A stretch of 64,000 nucleotides of DNA from Streptomyces violaceoruber (GTDB taxonomy: Bacteria; Actinomycetota; Actinomycetes; Streptomycetales; Streptomycetaceae), in contig JODI01000043.1 in NCBI GenBank assembly GCA_000720805.1, positions 17,769 to 81,768 on the forward strand, given 5' to 3'. Under the pieces are notes generated by a model. That model did no database searches. It had not been told where the DNA came from and saw only the letters and a list, made by a program, of their open reading frames with translations. Shown piece after piece: positions 15,774 to 25,132 of this stretch (the stretch's first letter is position 1; the number at the start of each line of letters is the position of its first letter). The position numbers and the translations under genes were made by a program.

Positions 15774-18700
15774 TCATTCGGCGGCGGGAGGATGGTCGGC
15801 CTCGGACAGCTCCCGGACCAGGGCGAGAACGGGCTCCAGAGTGGGGACGACCGTCGCGGCTCCCGCGGAGCGCAGCCGGGCGGCCCGCTCTTCGTCGGGG
15901 GCGTATCCGAGGAGCAGGGAGGTCCCCGTCTTCCACCCGGCGGAGACGGTGGCGGGGTCGGAGGTAATCAGAAGGGTTTCCGCCGGTGGAACGGCCAGGT
16001 CACGCAGTGCCTGGTGGAGGTTCAAGGGGTCCGGGTCCAGGTACCGGGAATCCGGTCGGCGCCCGTAGAGGCGTGACTCGAACCTGTTGATCAGGTTTCG
16101 CGAGGTCAAGTAGCGCAGCATCATCGGCATCGAGCACTCGGACATGACGGCCAGCCGCACTCCCAGAACCGGCCAGGCGCGGACCAGGGAATCGGCGAAC
16201 GGCACCGGCCATGCCCTGTCCGAAGCTGTCAGCTCCTCCTGCGCCAGGCTCGCCTCCAGCCCCGCCACCACGGCGGTGTCGACGGTGTTGTTGCGGGCAA
16301 GCGCGCGGAGTACCGCGTAGGGATCATCCGTACCTTCACCGAGCTGCGGTACGAGCAGACCCGACTCGGCGGCCTTGCTGAGGAGACCCTCGGCGATGTC
16401 CGCGGCACCGTGGTCGGTGAAGAGTCTGCAGATGACGCCGAAGTCGAAGATGACAGCCCGGGCTCCGGCGACCAGTTCACGCAGGTCGGCCAGCCGGTCC
16501 GCAGTCGGTCCGCCGGGCGGCGTGGGACCGCCGCCCGGCCCGATCTCCCACACACCGACCCCCGCAGCGCCATGGTCCTCCCAGCCCGGTATTTCCAGCA
16601 TCGCGGGAGCGGAGGTCAGTCTCGCGCCGAAGAAGTAGGGTCCGCGCGCCCAGAATGATTCCCTGAAATCGGCCAGTCCATCGAAACGGATGTTATGGAA
16701 CCCTGCTGCACCCTCGAAACGAGCGTCACGGAAATGCATCCCCTTCCGGAAAGTGGTTCCCTCGAACAGAACGTCACCCCTGAACAAGATTCCCCCGCAG
16801 AGAACTGGCTCATTGAATTCCGTCCGCCCGAAGGAGGTCGATCCATCAAATCGGGCGTTCTCCCATGACACCACGCCCCCGAAGTAGTTGTTGTCGTAGG
16901 AGACGTGCCCGAAAAATTGACAGGCAGCAAAATAGGCAGGTTCGAGAAAGGAGCTCGTCACAAATGAAACGTGACCCCGAAAGCTTGAGCGACCGAAGGA
17001 CACAATCCCTTCAAAAGTTACGTGATCGAGAGTGAAATGATCGTCGAAGCGCACTTGAAGAAAGGCCGCATGCCCGTGAAAGGTGACTGCACTGAAGGAA
17101 CTCGGCCCACCGAACCGAGCCCGATGCCACTCCGTGGAATGAAAAGTGCCGTATTCGAAGTCGACATCCGAATCGAACCGGCATTGATCGAAATGAGCAG
17201 ATCCTCGAAAGGCCACAAGGGGCGCCGAGTACACGCCCTGGAACCACGCGCCGGAAAATACCGCGTCCCCTTCGAAGGCTGCCTGACCCATGGTGACGTT
17301 GTCGCCGAAAAGCGCGCGTGCCATGGACACCGACTGCGTGAACGTCGCGGATTCGAAGGACACCTCACCGGTGAACTCTGCCGCACTGAAGTCGACGTCT
17401 GCGACGAACACGGCTCGCCTGAACACCGCGTCCCCCAGGAGGACATGGTTGCCCTCCGGGTCTCTGACCGCCGTCAGGAACTCCTCGAGCAACGGCCCGC
17501 TGAACGTCGTACCGGAGAAGTCGACCGACGCTCCCGGCCGCAGAGTGGCCAGGTAGTCCTCACGTTCCTCCGGTGACAGATGTGCGAGACACCGCTGATG
17601 ACCCTCCACCGCCCTTCCGGGGCACCCTTCGGGAGGCGCCTCGGGCCCCTCGCCCGCACAACGGCGCCACGGGGGATCGACGACGGGGGCTCCCCGGCCG
17701 TCGTCTCCGTCCTCCGTCCCCGCCATCGCCTGGACGATGGCTCCGGGATCCTCCATCCACACCCAGTCCCGCGGGCCGTGCTCCTCCCCGCCGAACGGAA
17801 CAAAATGCTCGTCCCAGTTCGGGCCGAAGAAATCGATGATCTGTCGGCGCACGCGAGGGGAGACCGCGAGCCACAGCGAGCGTTCCGCTCTCCGGGAGAG
17901 CCGGCTGCGGAAGCGTGCGTTGGTGGCAGTCCGTACCGCCGCCTCCATCGCGGAGCCCACCGCACCCTGCGGACCGGCCCCGACCTCGACCGCGTCCACC
18001 GCCACCGCGAACCTCAGGAAACGATCGGGTATGGCCAGTTCGGCAGGGAGTCCGGCAAGGAACCGACCGAGGTCGCGCCCCGCGAACGGGGCGTTGAGCG
18101 TGACGAGCACGTCGGGTTCCCCTGGCCCGCCGCGTCGCTCCACCGTGCCATCCAGGTCCGCCGCCCGCATCAGGGCGCCCAGCCTGTCCGCCACGAGGTG
18201 CTCCGTCCGGACGGGCACCGAGCCGGCCCGCACCGAGAGATCCTTGATCTCGATGGCCGCGCACAACGAGACCTGCCGGTCGGGCGTCGCCTCCCCGAGG
18301 AGGCCGTCCAACTCGTACGGCACGCTCATGTGTCCGCGGAGCACCTCCCGGAACCCCTCGTCGTCGAGGAGCGTGCGCGCCGACAGTCCGTGGAACCATC
18401 CGCCCTCCGGGGCGCGCCGGACGATCAGGCCGGTGAAGACGCCGTTCACGGACATCGGCGCCCCCATCAACTGCGGCCAGCCCGTCGCGGGGTGGGGTGC
18501 CGTGATCACCACGTCGGTGGTACCGGTGCCGTTGAAGCTGACCTCCCCGCCCAGTGCGACAGACTCTCCCACCTCCGAGAAGGCGTCGATCCGTACCGAT
18601 GCGGGACCGGGCTGAGGCAGACTTGCCCACCTCAGCCGAGCGGGAATGCGTTCCGCCCAGGTCCGCCCGTCGAGGAGCCTCTCCTCGGCCATCACCAGCA

Positions 18701-20543
18701 CGGCACCGGGCGTACGGTCCTCGCGCCAGACCACCCGGCCGTCGACGTCCCGGCCGTCGACATGCAGCACGGCACTCGGCTCGGTGACGGCGGTCTCCGG
18801 GATGTTCAGGCAGGTCAGCACCAGCCGTGGTGTCAGCAACAGCCCTGCCGCTGCTCCGCCGCCCGACACCGCCGAAGGCCTGACGGACACCAGACGCCCG
18901 GACAGACCCGCACCGTCGTGTCGGCCGTCCGTCACCCCGTGCCGGTCGGCGAAGGGCTGGGACCCCGTCCCCACAAGCCGTCGGACACCCTTGTCCCGGA
19001 CGCCCTCGTCCCGGACACCGCCGCCCCGGTCGTCGCCGCCCCGTACGACCCGGGTCGCGGTGAACTCCCTGGTGGAGCCTCGATGGCGGTCCAGGTACTC
19101 CCCGACGCTCCGTCGGACCACATCCCGAACGGTCTCCACATCGCTGCGGAGTTGGGAGCCCAGCAGCGTGTCGCGTACTCCGGGCAAGAAGTCGAAGGTG
19201 AGGTCCTCGGGGTTGGTTTCGTCGGCGTCCGAGCCCCAGGGGCGGAACAAACCGCCGAGGGCGACCTCGGCGAGGTGACCGTGTTCCGACTCCTGCAGCA
19301 TGGAGCGGCGTACGAGGGTCATGACCGGCAGAGTCAGGGGTACCGCCGCCAGATACGCGGCCAGTTGCTGGGCGGTGGGTGAGGCGCCGGCCCGGAACCG
19401 TTCGACGGCGGCCAGCGCGTCGGACGCGGCCTCGGCGGCGGACGGCCGTGGCCCTGCGGGCGGATCAGGAGCGGACGCGGGAGCGGGGTTCAGGCTCAGG
19501 CAGGCCATGCGCTGCCAGCTGGCGTCGCCGGAGGTGAGGCGGGCGAGCCTGCGCAGGCTCTGGGGCGAGGCGGAGACCATCGGCACCACGGGCGACGTGC
19601 CCGTCGCGCTCGCCCGGGCACGCCGACGCCGGGGCCGGATCGGCTGGGTGACGGCCCGGCGCCAGGACCGGGTCGCCGACGCGGGCCGGTCGGCGCGCAG
19701 CCACAGCGACTCAGGCCGGACCGCGGCGCGGGTCCACAGCCGCTCGGGCAGGATGTTGAGGACGGCCACCGAGTTGTGGCCGCTCCAGTGGAGCAGGACT
19801 TCGTGCAGCGGCCCTTGTCGCCACCCCTCGGCCACGGTGTCGGTGACCACCAGGATCAGCCGGTGTCCGGAGGGGTCGGCGATCTCCCAGGGGCTGCGCG
19901 CCGGGTCGCCGCGCTGGTGGGCCACCAGGGGTGTGCCCCCGCTCTCGGTCCCGGACAGGTACCAGGTGCGGACGTCCCGGAAGACGCCGCTGCGGGTCAG
20001 CATCCGGCGCAGCTCGTCCACCAGGTCGGCCCACAGCAGCATGGAGTGGTGCGCGTCGACGACCAACGCCAGGTCCAGCCAGCTGCTCTCGGCCGGCAGC
20101 AACACCGGGGAGAGCAGCAGTTGTTCGACGCTCCGCTCCACCGTCGCCTGTTCGTCCAACCGGTCGCCGAACCCGCCGATGGCCCGCCGTCCGATGGGCC
20201 GCAGCGAACGCATGAGGGCGAGAGGTTCGTTGAGCGACGCGGCGCGTCCCACGCGCAGGGGCACACCCCACTGAACGTCCTCCCGCTCCTGGCCGGCGGC
20301 CTGCCTGCGCCCCGCCGGGAACAGCTGCTCCTCCGGCTCGCGCGGGGCCGGCTGGTCGTGCCGTACCGGAGCGGGCAGCGCCTCCTCCTCGTCGTCCGGT
20401 CGGGGCCCCGAGCCGGGCGGTCCGGCACGGCCGGAGGGTGCGGCCGCGTCCACGCGTGCCGCCAGCCACAGGATGTCCGCGATCTCCTCGGCGCCGACGT
20501 CCGGGCCGTGTTCGGCGAACGCGGCGAGCAGTTCCTCGATCAC
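15774..20543 (-). CDS. SAV_2336-type vWA-like / trypsin-like / pentapeptide / HAD-like multidomain conflict protein
   Basis: A 1589-aa cytosolic protein, the last gene of the vMAP operon. The N-terminal SAV_2336-type region (about 1-330) holds a divergent vWA fold: LALVVDAHHSM at 158-168 is a variant MIDAS site. Residues about 560-740 resemble a trypsin fold, but the expected His/Asp/Ser positions are lost (LVLTCLN; MGAP in place of SGxP). A conserved middle domain follows to about 960, then roughly 1010-1320 is a long run of pentapeptide-like F-x4-F repeats. The last 230 residues are HAD-like with VIFDFGVICR, where the second catalytic Asp is absent. The pentapeptide part (about 16600-17300) is visibly poorer in G+C than its flanks. 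GTG 20543 is 37 bases after the MoxR stop. It is probably the substrate-recruiting vWA partner of MoxR. Confidence 0.82.
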   Translation of the reverse strand: MIEELLAAFAEHGPDVGAEEIADILWLAARVDAAAPSGRAGPPGSGPRPDDEEEALPAPVRHDQPAPREPEEQLFPAGRRQAAGQEREDVQWGVPLRVGRAASLNEPLALMRSLRPIGRRAIGGFGDRLDEQATVERSVEQLLLSPVLLPAESSWLDLALVVDAHHSMLLWADLVDELRRMLTRSGVFRDVRTWYLSGTESGGTPLVAHQRGDPARSPWEIADPSGHRLILVVTDTVAEGWRQGPLHEVLLHWSGHNSVAVLNILPERLWTRAAVRPESLWLRADRPASATRSWRRAVTQPIRPRRRRARASATGTSPVVPMVSASPQSLRRLARLTSGDASWQRMACLSLNPAPASAPDPPAGPRPSAAEAASDALAAVERFRAGASPTAQQLAAYLAAVPLTLPVMTLVRRSMLQESEHGHLAEVALGGLFRPWGSDADETNPEDLTFDFLPGVRDTLLGSQLRSDVETVRDVVRRSVGEYLDRHRGSTREFTATRVVRGGDDRGGGVRDEGVRDKGVRRLVGTGSQPFADRHGVTDGRHDGAGLSGRLVSVRPSAVSGGGAAAGLLLTPRLVLTCLNIPETAVTEPSAVLHVDGRDVDGRVVWREDRTPGAVLVMAEERLLDGRTWAERIPARLRWASLPQPGPASVRIDAFSEVGESVALGGEVSFNGTGTTDVVITAPHPATGWPQLMGAPMSVNGVFTGLIVRRAPEGGWFHGLSARTLLDDEGFREVLRGHMSVPYELDGLLGEATPDRQVSLCAAIEIKDLSVRAGSVPVRTEHLVADRLGALMRAADLDGTVERRGGPGEPDVLVTLNAPFAGRDLGRFLAGLPAELAIPDRFLRFAVAVDAVEVGAGPQGAVGSAMEAAVRTATNARFRSRLSRRAERSLWLAVSPRVRRQIIDFFGPNWDEHFVPFGGEEHGPRDWVWMEDPGAIVQAMAGTEDGDDGRGAPVVDPPWRRCAGEGPEAPPEGCPGRAVEGHQRCLAHLSPEEREDYLATLRPGASVDFSGTTFSGPLLEEFLTAVRDPEGNHVLLGDAVFRRAVFVADVDFSAAEFTGEVSFESATFTQSVSMARALFGDNVTMGQAAFEGDAVFSGAWFQGVYSAPLVAFRGSAHFDQCRFDSDVDFEYGTFHSTEWHRARFGGPSSFSAVTFHGHAAFLQVRFDDHFTLDHVTFEGIVSFGRSSFRGHVSFVTSSFLEPAYFAACQFFGHVSYDNNYFGGVVSWENARFDGSTSFGRTEFNEPVLCGGILFRGDVLFEGTTFRKGMHFRDARFEGAAGFHNIRFDGLADFRESFWARGPYFFGARLTSAPAMLEIPGWEDHGAAGVGVWEIGPGGGPTPPGGPTADRLADLRELVAGARAVIFDFGVICRLFTDHGAADIAEGLLSKAAESGLLVPQLGEGTDDPYAVLRALARNNTVDTAVVAGLEASLAQEELTASDRAWPVPFADSLVRAWPVLGVRLAVMSECSMPMMLRYLTSRNLINRFESRLYGRRPDSRYLDPDPLNLHQALRDLAVPPAETLLITSDPATVSAGWKTGTSLLLGYAPDEERAARLRSAGAATVVPTLEPVLALVRELSEADHPPAAE

Positions 20544-20580
20544 CCGTGGCCCCGCTTCCGGTGGGTACGGCGCGGCGGTC

Positions 20581-21708
20581 TCACGCCGAGGGCCCCGTCA
20601 GGTGCTGCATGACGGTGCCGAGGAAACGGTCGCGGTCCTCGTCGGCTCCCCAGGCCCGGCTGAGGCGGAGCTGGATGGCGTTGAGGAGCTGGTCGGTCGC
20701 CAGGTCGCCGTCCGCGCTGCGATCGACGAAGTCCTGCAACAGGCGCTGATACTCGGTCTGCTCGGTCACGTCGACGCCGAGCCGCTGCCGGACGATCCGG
20801 GCCAGCTTCTCCGGACCGGGCGCCTCCAGGTGGAGGCGGACGCAGCGGCGCAGGAAGGCCGGCGGGAACTCCCGTTCGCCGTTGCTGGTCAGCACCACGA
20901 CGGGGAAGTAACGGCACTGCACGCGTCCCCCCTCGATGTGCGCGACCGTGTCCGGGGCGTCGTCGGTCGCGATGGGCACCGAGCGCTCCTCCGCGGCCAG
21001 CCGGGCCAGTTCGGGGATCTCGAAGCCGCCGTCCTCAAAAAGAGTGAGCAGGTCTCCGGGCAAGTCGATGTCGCTCTTGTCGATCTCGTCGATCAGCAGG
21101 ACGCGGGGCTGGTCCTGCGGCAACAGGGCGGTCCCGAGAGGGCCGAGCCGCAGGAACCTGGCGATCGAGGACGCCGCCGCGGGCGAGTCGGTGTCGGTCG
21201 TTCCGGGAGACGGCCCTTCCGCAGGGTGGTCCACAGCCCCGGACAAGACACCGGGCGGCTCGGCGCGGGCGGCCGACGCCCGCAGCAGCTGGTGCAGGTT
21301 GGCCTCCTGCAGGCGGCCGATGGCGTCGTAGAGATACAGGCCGTCGCGCAGCACGGTGCGGCTGGTGACGGGCCAGTGGAGTACGGGGCCCAGGCCCAGG
21401 TCGGCGGCGATGCTGTGAGCGAGGGTCGACTTGCCGACGCCCGGCTTGCCCGTGATGAGGAGCGGGCGGCGCAGGTACAGGGCGGTGTTGACGACATCCT
21501 TCTCCAGGTCGTCGGGCACATAGCCGTCGCCCCGGGCCAGAGTCCGTTCCCACAGCGGGCCCGAGCAGCCGGCCGGCCCGTAGGAGGGGTCCGGCGTGCC
21601 GGTGAAGTCGCGCCACGGCGGGGCCGGGCTCTCCTTCAAGCGGGCGAACCTGTCCTCGCGGTCACCGGCCCCGTGATAGAGCCACCAGTCCTTCACTGTC
21701 GCCTCCAT
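20581..21708 (-). CDS. MoxR-family AAA+ ATPase of the vMAP conflict system
   Basis: A 375-aa AAA+ ATPase with Walker A GKPGVGKST at residues 87-95, Walker B VLLIDE at 203-208, sensor-1 Asn276 in VLTSN, and an arginine-finger region FLRRC just after. MoxR proteins work with vWA partners as chaperone-like or signal-gating machines. Here the vWA-like protein is the next gene and the caspase-vMAP protein the previous one. ATG 21708 has a good AGGAG site 7 bases upstream and lies 20 bases after the caspase stop. A Ser/Pro/Ala-rich insert between about 150 and 182 is unusual. The nucleotide-dependent role is firm by family; the conflict role is inferred from context. Confidence 0.87.
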   Translation of the reverse strand: MEATVKDWWLYHGAGDREDRFARLKESPAPPWRDFTGTPDPSYGPAGCSGPLWERTLARGDGYVPDDLEKDVVNTALYLRRPLLITGKPGVGKSTLAHSIAADLGLGPVLHWPVTSRTVLRDGLYLYDAIGRLQEANLHQLLRASAARAEPPGVLSGAVDHPAEGPSPGTTDTDSPAAASSIARFLRLGPLGTALLPQDQPRVLLIDEIDKSDIDLPGDLLTLFEDGGFEIPELARLAAEERSVPIATDDAPDTVAHIEGGRVQCRYFPVVVLTSNGEREFPPAFLRRCVRLHLEAPGPEKLARIVRQRLGVDVTEQTEYQRLLQDFVDRSADGDLATDQLLNAIQLRLSRAWGADEDRDRFLGTVMQHLTGPSA

Positions 21709-21727
21709 CGGGGGGCTCCTGATTCCG

Positions 21728-23785
21728 TCATGGTCGGGTCGGGTCGGTTGCCGGTGAGCCGTGCAGGGACGGGGTGTCCATCGCGCAGTCGGGATCGTCC
21801 CACAGCAGTGCCAGCCGGCTGTCGACGCGTCCGGCGGCTTCGGACGCGGCGGCCCGGGCGCGGCGCAGGGCGTGGACCTTGCCGGGCAGGGTCAGGACGT
21901 TCGTGGTCGGTGTGCCGTCCTCGTTCGGTTCGAGCAGCGCGGTCAGTTCGTCGCCGTCGGCGCCGGCCGCCTGGGTGCCGTCGCGCCACCACACGGTCAC
22001 GGGCACTCCGCCGTCCAGCGTCGCGTCGAGCGCGTCGGTCGTGCGGGGGTCGGTGGTGTCGGCGACCACGCAGGCGGGGGTCCTTCCGATGCCCAGGTCC
22101 ACTCCGAGGCTGGGCTTCACGTCGGCGTTCTGGACCAGTTGTACGGCGCGCGGGTGCTTGCCGCCCTGAGTCCGCAGCCAGCCCCACTTGCGTTTCCAGG
22201 CCGCCCGGGTGTCCGCACGCTCCTGCGGGCAGCGGACCACCACCTGGTGCAGCACGCCCAGCGGCAGCGTCTTGCCCCGACTGCCGGGCATCTCCCACTG
22301 TTCGAAGGGGACCTGGAGCAGCTCGAACGGCACATGGAACTCGACGCGTTCGATGTCGGGGGATTCGCTGTACGGAGACTCGTCGTCCGCCGCCGTGCCC
22401 ACCCGTCTGAGTTCGCGGCCGAGCGCCTGGCGTACCTCGTCGAGGCGCAGCGGGCGTCCCTCCGACTCCCAGATGGCGGTGGTGGTGCCGCGGCGCAGCC
22501 AGATGCGGGCCAGGTACAGTTCCTCGTCCTCGGTGGAGGGGGCCAGCTGCAGGTGCAGGGCGGTGCCGCCCCGGGACGGCGGCGGAGGAGGCGGCAGGGG
22601 CGGCACACCCAGCCGGGACCGTGTCTGTTCCACCCACTCCCCCAGGCAGGCCGCCCACGCGGGATCGGCCGTCCCGGCGCGGTGGCCCAGAAAGCGTACG
22701 AACGGCAGGGTCAGCGGGATCTCCGGCCGGCCGCCCTGTCGCTCGTCGAGGTCGTGGGCGATGTCGATCAGGGTGTCGCCGGGCAGTCCCTCGTGCACCG
22801 GCGTGGTGCAGCCGGCCACCTTGAACGCCCAGGCGTAGGCGTCGTATGTGTCCCGGGGCAGGGCGTGCTCGGCGAACGCCTCACCGAGGCCGTCCCAGGC
22901 GATTTGGTCGAGCCGGGCGGCCCTCGGCAGGACAGACAGCCCGTCGTCGAGGAAGGAGCTCTCCTCCCAGTCGCGGTCGCGGATGAACTGCGGCACCTGC
23001 CATGCCCGGCGGGTGCGGCGCAGTTCCTCGAACCGGCTGTGGACGGTGTTCCCGATGACGGCGAGGTCCGTGACGCACTCGGCCGGCGACCGGCGTGCCA
23101 GCTCCTCCAACAGGACCTTGGTGAACTGGCCCGCCCGGCGCTCCGGGTCGTTCTTCGCCGCTTCGCCGGCGCCGCAGGCGAGCAGCTGGAACTGCCGCCG
23201 CCGGGCCCGGACACTGCCGCCTTGGCCGTATTCGATCGTGCCGGGTCTCGCGTTGCGCGGGGCGGGGACGCGGCAGGCGTCGACGATGGCCGCCTGCAGC
23301 GGGAAACGCGGGTGTCTGACCCTGTCGGTGCGCCACCAGCGCAGCGCCGAGTCGAGGTTGAGGTGTCTGATCTCTCCCTCGTGCGCGTCGGAGCACACCA
23401 GAATCATCTCGTTGCGCTGGTCGACGAAGCCGTGCCCGGCCCAGTAGATCCACAGCATGTCGCCGTCGCAGCGGGCGAGCTCCTTCAGCAGCGCGTCCTT
23501 CACGTGCTGCTCGGTCGCCGTCCGCCACTGGGCCCTGAGTCCGGTCAGCTCCGGTGTGGCGGACCAGTCGAGCCCTTCGGAGGCCAGCGGCGACAGCAGG
23601 AGGCGGACATTGTCCGGCGGTACCTTGCCGGGGCCGGTGAGCCAGGCGGCGAACCGCAAGGCGTCACTCGACGGGCCGTGCAGGTTCCAGTCCGGGCCGA
23701 TCTCGTACTGCTCGACGCCCACGACCAGGGCGAACGTCCGCTCCGGGCACAGGGTCGGGGGAAGAAGGCCGTTGCGGTCGTTCAC
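21728..23785 (-). CDS. Caspase-like peptidase fused to vMAP-M/vMAP-C domains
   Basis: A 685-aa protein combining an effector protease with the core of a vWA-MoxR-associated protein. Residues about 15-250 are a caspase/metacaspase-like (C14) domain with the catalytic dyad His118 in WAGHGF and Cys171 in IVDACR. Residues 260-390 are a helical middle region. A polyproline hinge (about 395-402) leads to a vMAP-C domain ending in VPVTVWWR and LLWDDPDC. The start is GTG 23785, overlapping the hydrolase stop as GTGA. In such systems ATP- or GTP-driven signalling by MoxR and vWA is thought to release the protease, which may kill or arrest the infected cell. Both catalytic residues are present, so it looks active. 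Confidence 0.85.
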   Translation of the reverse strand: MNDRNGLLPPTLCPERTFALVVGVEQYEIGPDWNLHGPSSDALRFAAWLTGPGKVPPDNVRLLLSPLASEGLDWSATPELTGLRAQWRTATEQHVKDALLKELARCDGDMLWIYWAGHGFVDQRNEMILVCSDAHEGEIRHLNLDSALRWWRTDRVRHPRFPLQAAIVDACRVPAPRNARPGTIEYGQGGSVRARRRQFQLLACGAGEAAKNDPERRAGQFTKVLLEELARRSPAECVTDLAVIGNTVHSRFEELRRTRRAWQVPQFIRDRDWEESSFLDDGLSVLPRAARLDQIAWDGLGEAFAEHALPRDTYDAYAWAFKVAGCTTPVHEGLPGDTLIDIAHDLDERQGGRPEIPLTLPFVRFLGHRAGTADPAWAACLGEWVEQTRSRLGVPPLPPPPPPSRGGTALHLQLAPSTEDEELYLARIWLRRGTTTAIWESEGRPLRLDEVRQALGRELRRVGTAADDESPYSESPDIERVEFHVPFELLQVPFEQWEMPGSRGKTLPLGVLHQVVVRCPQERADTRAAWKRKWGWLRTQGGKHPRAVQLVQNADVKPSLGVDLGIGRTPACVVADTTDPRTTDALDATLDGGVPVTVWWRDGTQAAGADGDELTALLEPNEDGTPTTNVLTLPGKVHALRRARAAASEAAGRVDSRLALLWDDPDCAMDTPSLHGSPATDPTRP

Positions 23786-25014
23786 GCCTGCTCCGACACC
23801 GCGTCCGCTATACGGTCGTACACGTCCCCGCACTTCCAGTAGGCACTGTGACTCGGCGGGAACGGCTGCCGGCCGACGACCTCGTGGTCGACGACCCTTG
23901 AGTCGCCAGGGAAGACCGGCTGTGCGAGGAAGGCCAGCAGGTCCTGCCGGTCGTAGATGTTCAGCCAGCGGGGGAATCCGGGCGGCAGGGGTTCCCCCGG
24001 CGCAAGGGAGGTGAGGGCGCCGAGTTCGTGGAGGAAGGGCGCCTGGGAACCGACGGTGACGAGCAGCCGCAGGCCTTCGACGGGCCGTCCCTCGGCGGCG
24101 CTCGACGCGAGGAGGTCGACGAGTGCGACACCGCCGAGGCTGTGCCCGATCAGCACCGTCGGGCCCTGTTCCTCGGCGATCGCGCGGCGCAGCCGGTCCC
24201 GCAGGGCCGCCCCGCGTGCCTGGTACCGGAGGATGTCACCGACGAACGGGGCGGCCCCGTCGGTGAGCGACCCACGCCACAGGTTGAGGGCCGGCTGGGT
24301 CGTCATCCGCAGGGCGAGCTTCCCGAGTACCGCCGCCACCCGTCCTCCGGGCATCCGCGCATCGCCGCCGAGCCGGGCCGTGATCACGTCGACGATACGG
24401 TCGCGCTCGTCACCGGTGCACTCCGCGTCGACGCCGGCCGTGGCCAGGGCCCCGGCCACGACAGCCCGGGCCAGGGCAACGGCCAGATCCCGGTCGGCCG
24501 GCGGCTGCTGTGCCGCCTCGGCGGCGAGGCCTGCCTCGTCCGAGGAGAGGGTCGCGCGCAGTGCTCCCGGGAAGTGGGGACGCAGTTCGGTGTCGCGCAG
24601 CAGCCGTCCGAGTTCGTCGTCCTCCCCCGGGTCCTCGGGCACCTTGGCGAGCAGGTCCAGGACGTCTACACCGGCCGGACGCGCCCCCGGCACGCCGACG
24701 CCGTCGGTGTCCTCGCCCAGGTAGGCGAGGACACGCAGTTCGCAGAACGGGTCGGCCAGCAGCAGGGCCCACTGCGCCGCCTCCAGGTCCGGCGGAGCGG
24801 CGGTGCCGAGTTCGTCCCCGGCACCGCGCGTGCGGTCACGGCCGGGTACCGACCTGCCGCCCCCGCTCCGGGGTACGCCGAATTCCTCGGCCCAGAAGCA
24901 GGAGGAGACGGACGCCTGCGGGAACCGCTCCAGGAGGTGTCCGCGGATCCTGCCGAAGGTCTTGTCGTGCCCCTCGCGCCGCACACCCGTGCCGTGCACA
25001 AACAGAAACCGCAT
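23782..25014 (-). CDS. Alpha/beta hydrolase (lipase/esterase-like), first gene of the vMAP operon
   Basis: A 410-aa soluble alpha/beta hydrolase. It opens with FLFVHGTGV, the oxyanion-hole strand of lipase-like enzymes, and has the nucleophile elbow GHSLGG with Ser292. No signal peptide is seen, so it acts in the cytosol. It starts at ATG 25014, preceded by a G-rich stretch. Its stop overlaps the caspase gene start by GTGA, showing tight coupling to the conflict system. It may be a second effector (lipid, ester or peptide hydrolase) or a processing enzyme. The catalytic acid and histidine cannot be placed with certainty. Confidence 0.75.
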   Translation of the reverse strand: MRFLFVHGTGVRREGHDKTFGRIRGHLLERFPQASVSSCFWAEEFGVPRSGGGRSVPGRDRTRGAGDELGTAAPPDLEAAQWALLLADPFCELRVLAYLGEDTDGVGVPGARPAGVDVLDLLAKVPEDPGEDDELGRLLRDTELRPHFPGALRATLSSDEAGLAAEAAQQPPADRDLAVALARAVVAGALATAGVDAECTGDERDRIVDVITARLGGDARMPGGRVAAVLGKLALRMTTQPALNLWRGSLTDGAAPFVGDILRYQARGAALRDRLRRAIAEEQGPTVLIGHSLGGVALVDLLASSAAEGRPVEGLRLLVTVGSQAPFLHELGALTSLAPGEPLPPGFPRWLNIYDRQDLLAFLAQPVFPGDSRVVDHEVVGRQPFPPSHSAYWKCGDVYDRIADAVSEQA

Positions 25015-25132
25015 CGTGCCGCCCCCCAAGTACGTTCCGCCCGTACGGGACGATAGCGCCCGGTCACGCAACACGACTCGGGAAAAGGCAAGTTCATCCG
25101 CGTGCGCACCCTCCCGGCGCCCCGGAAACCGC

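Noticed and set aside
15774..25014. Prophage or plasmid origin of the conflict operon
   Set aside because: No integrase, replication or transposase genes at the borders; only the pentapeptide segment has unusual composition.
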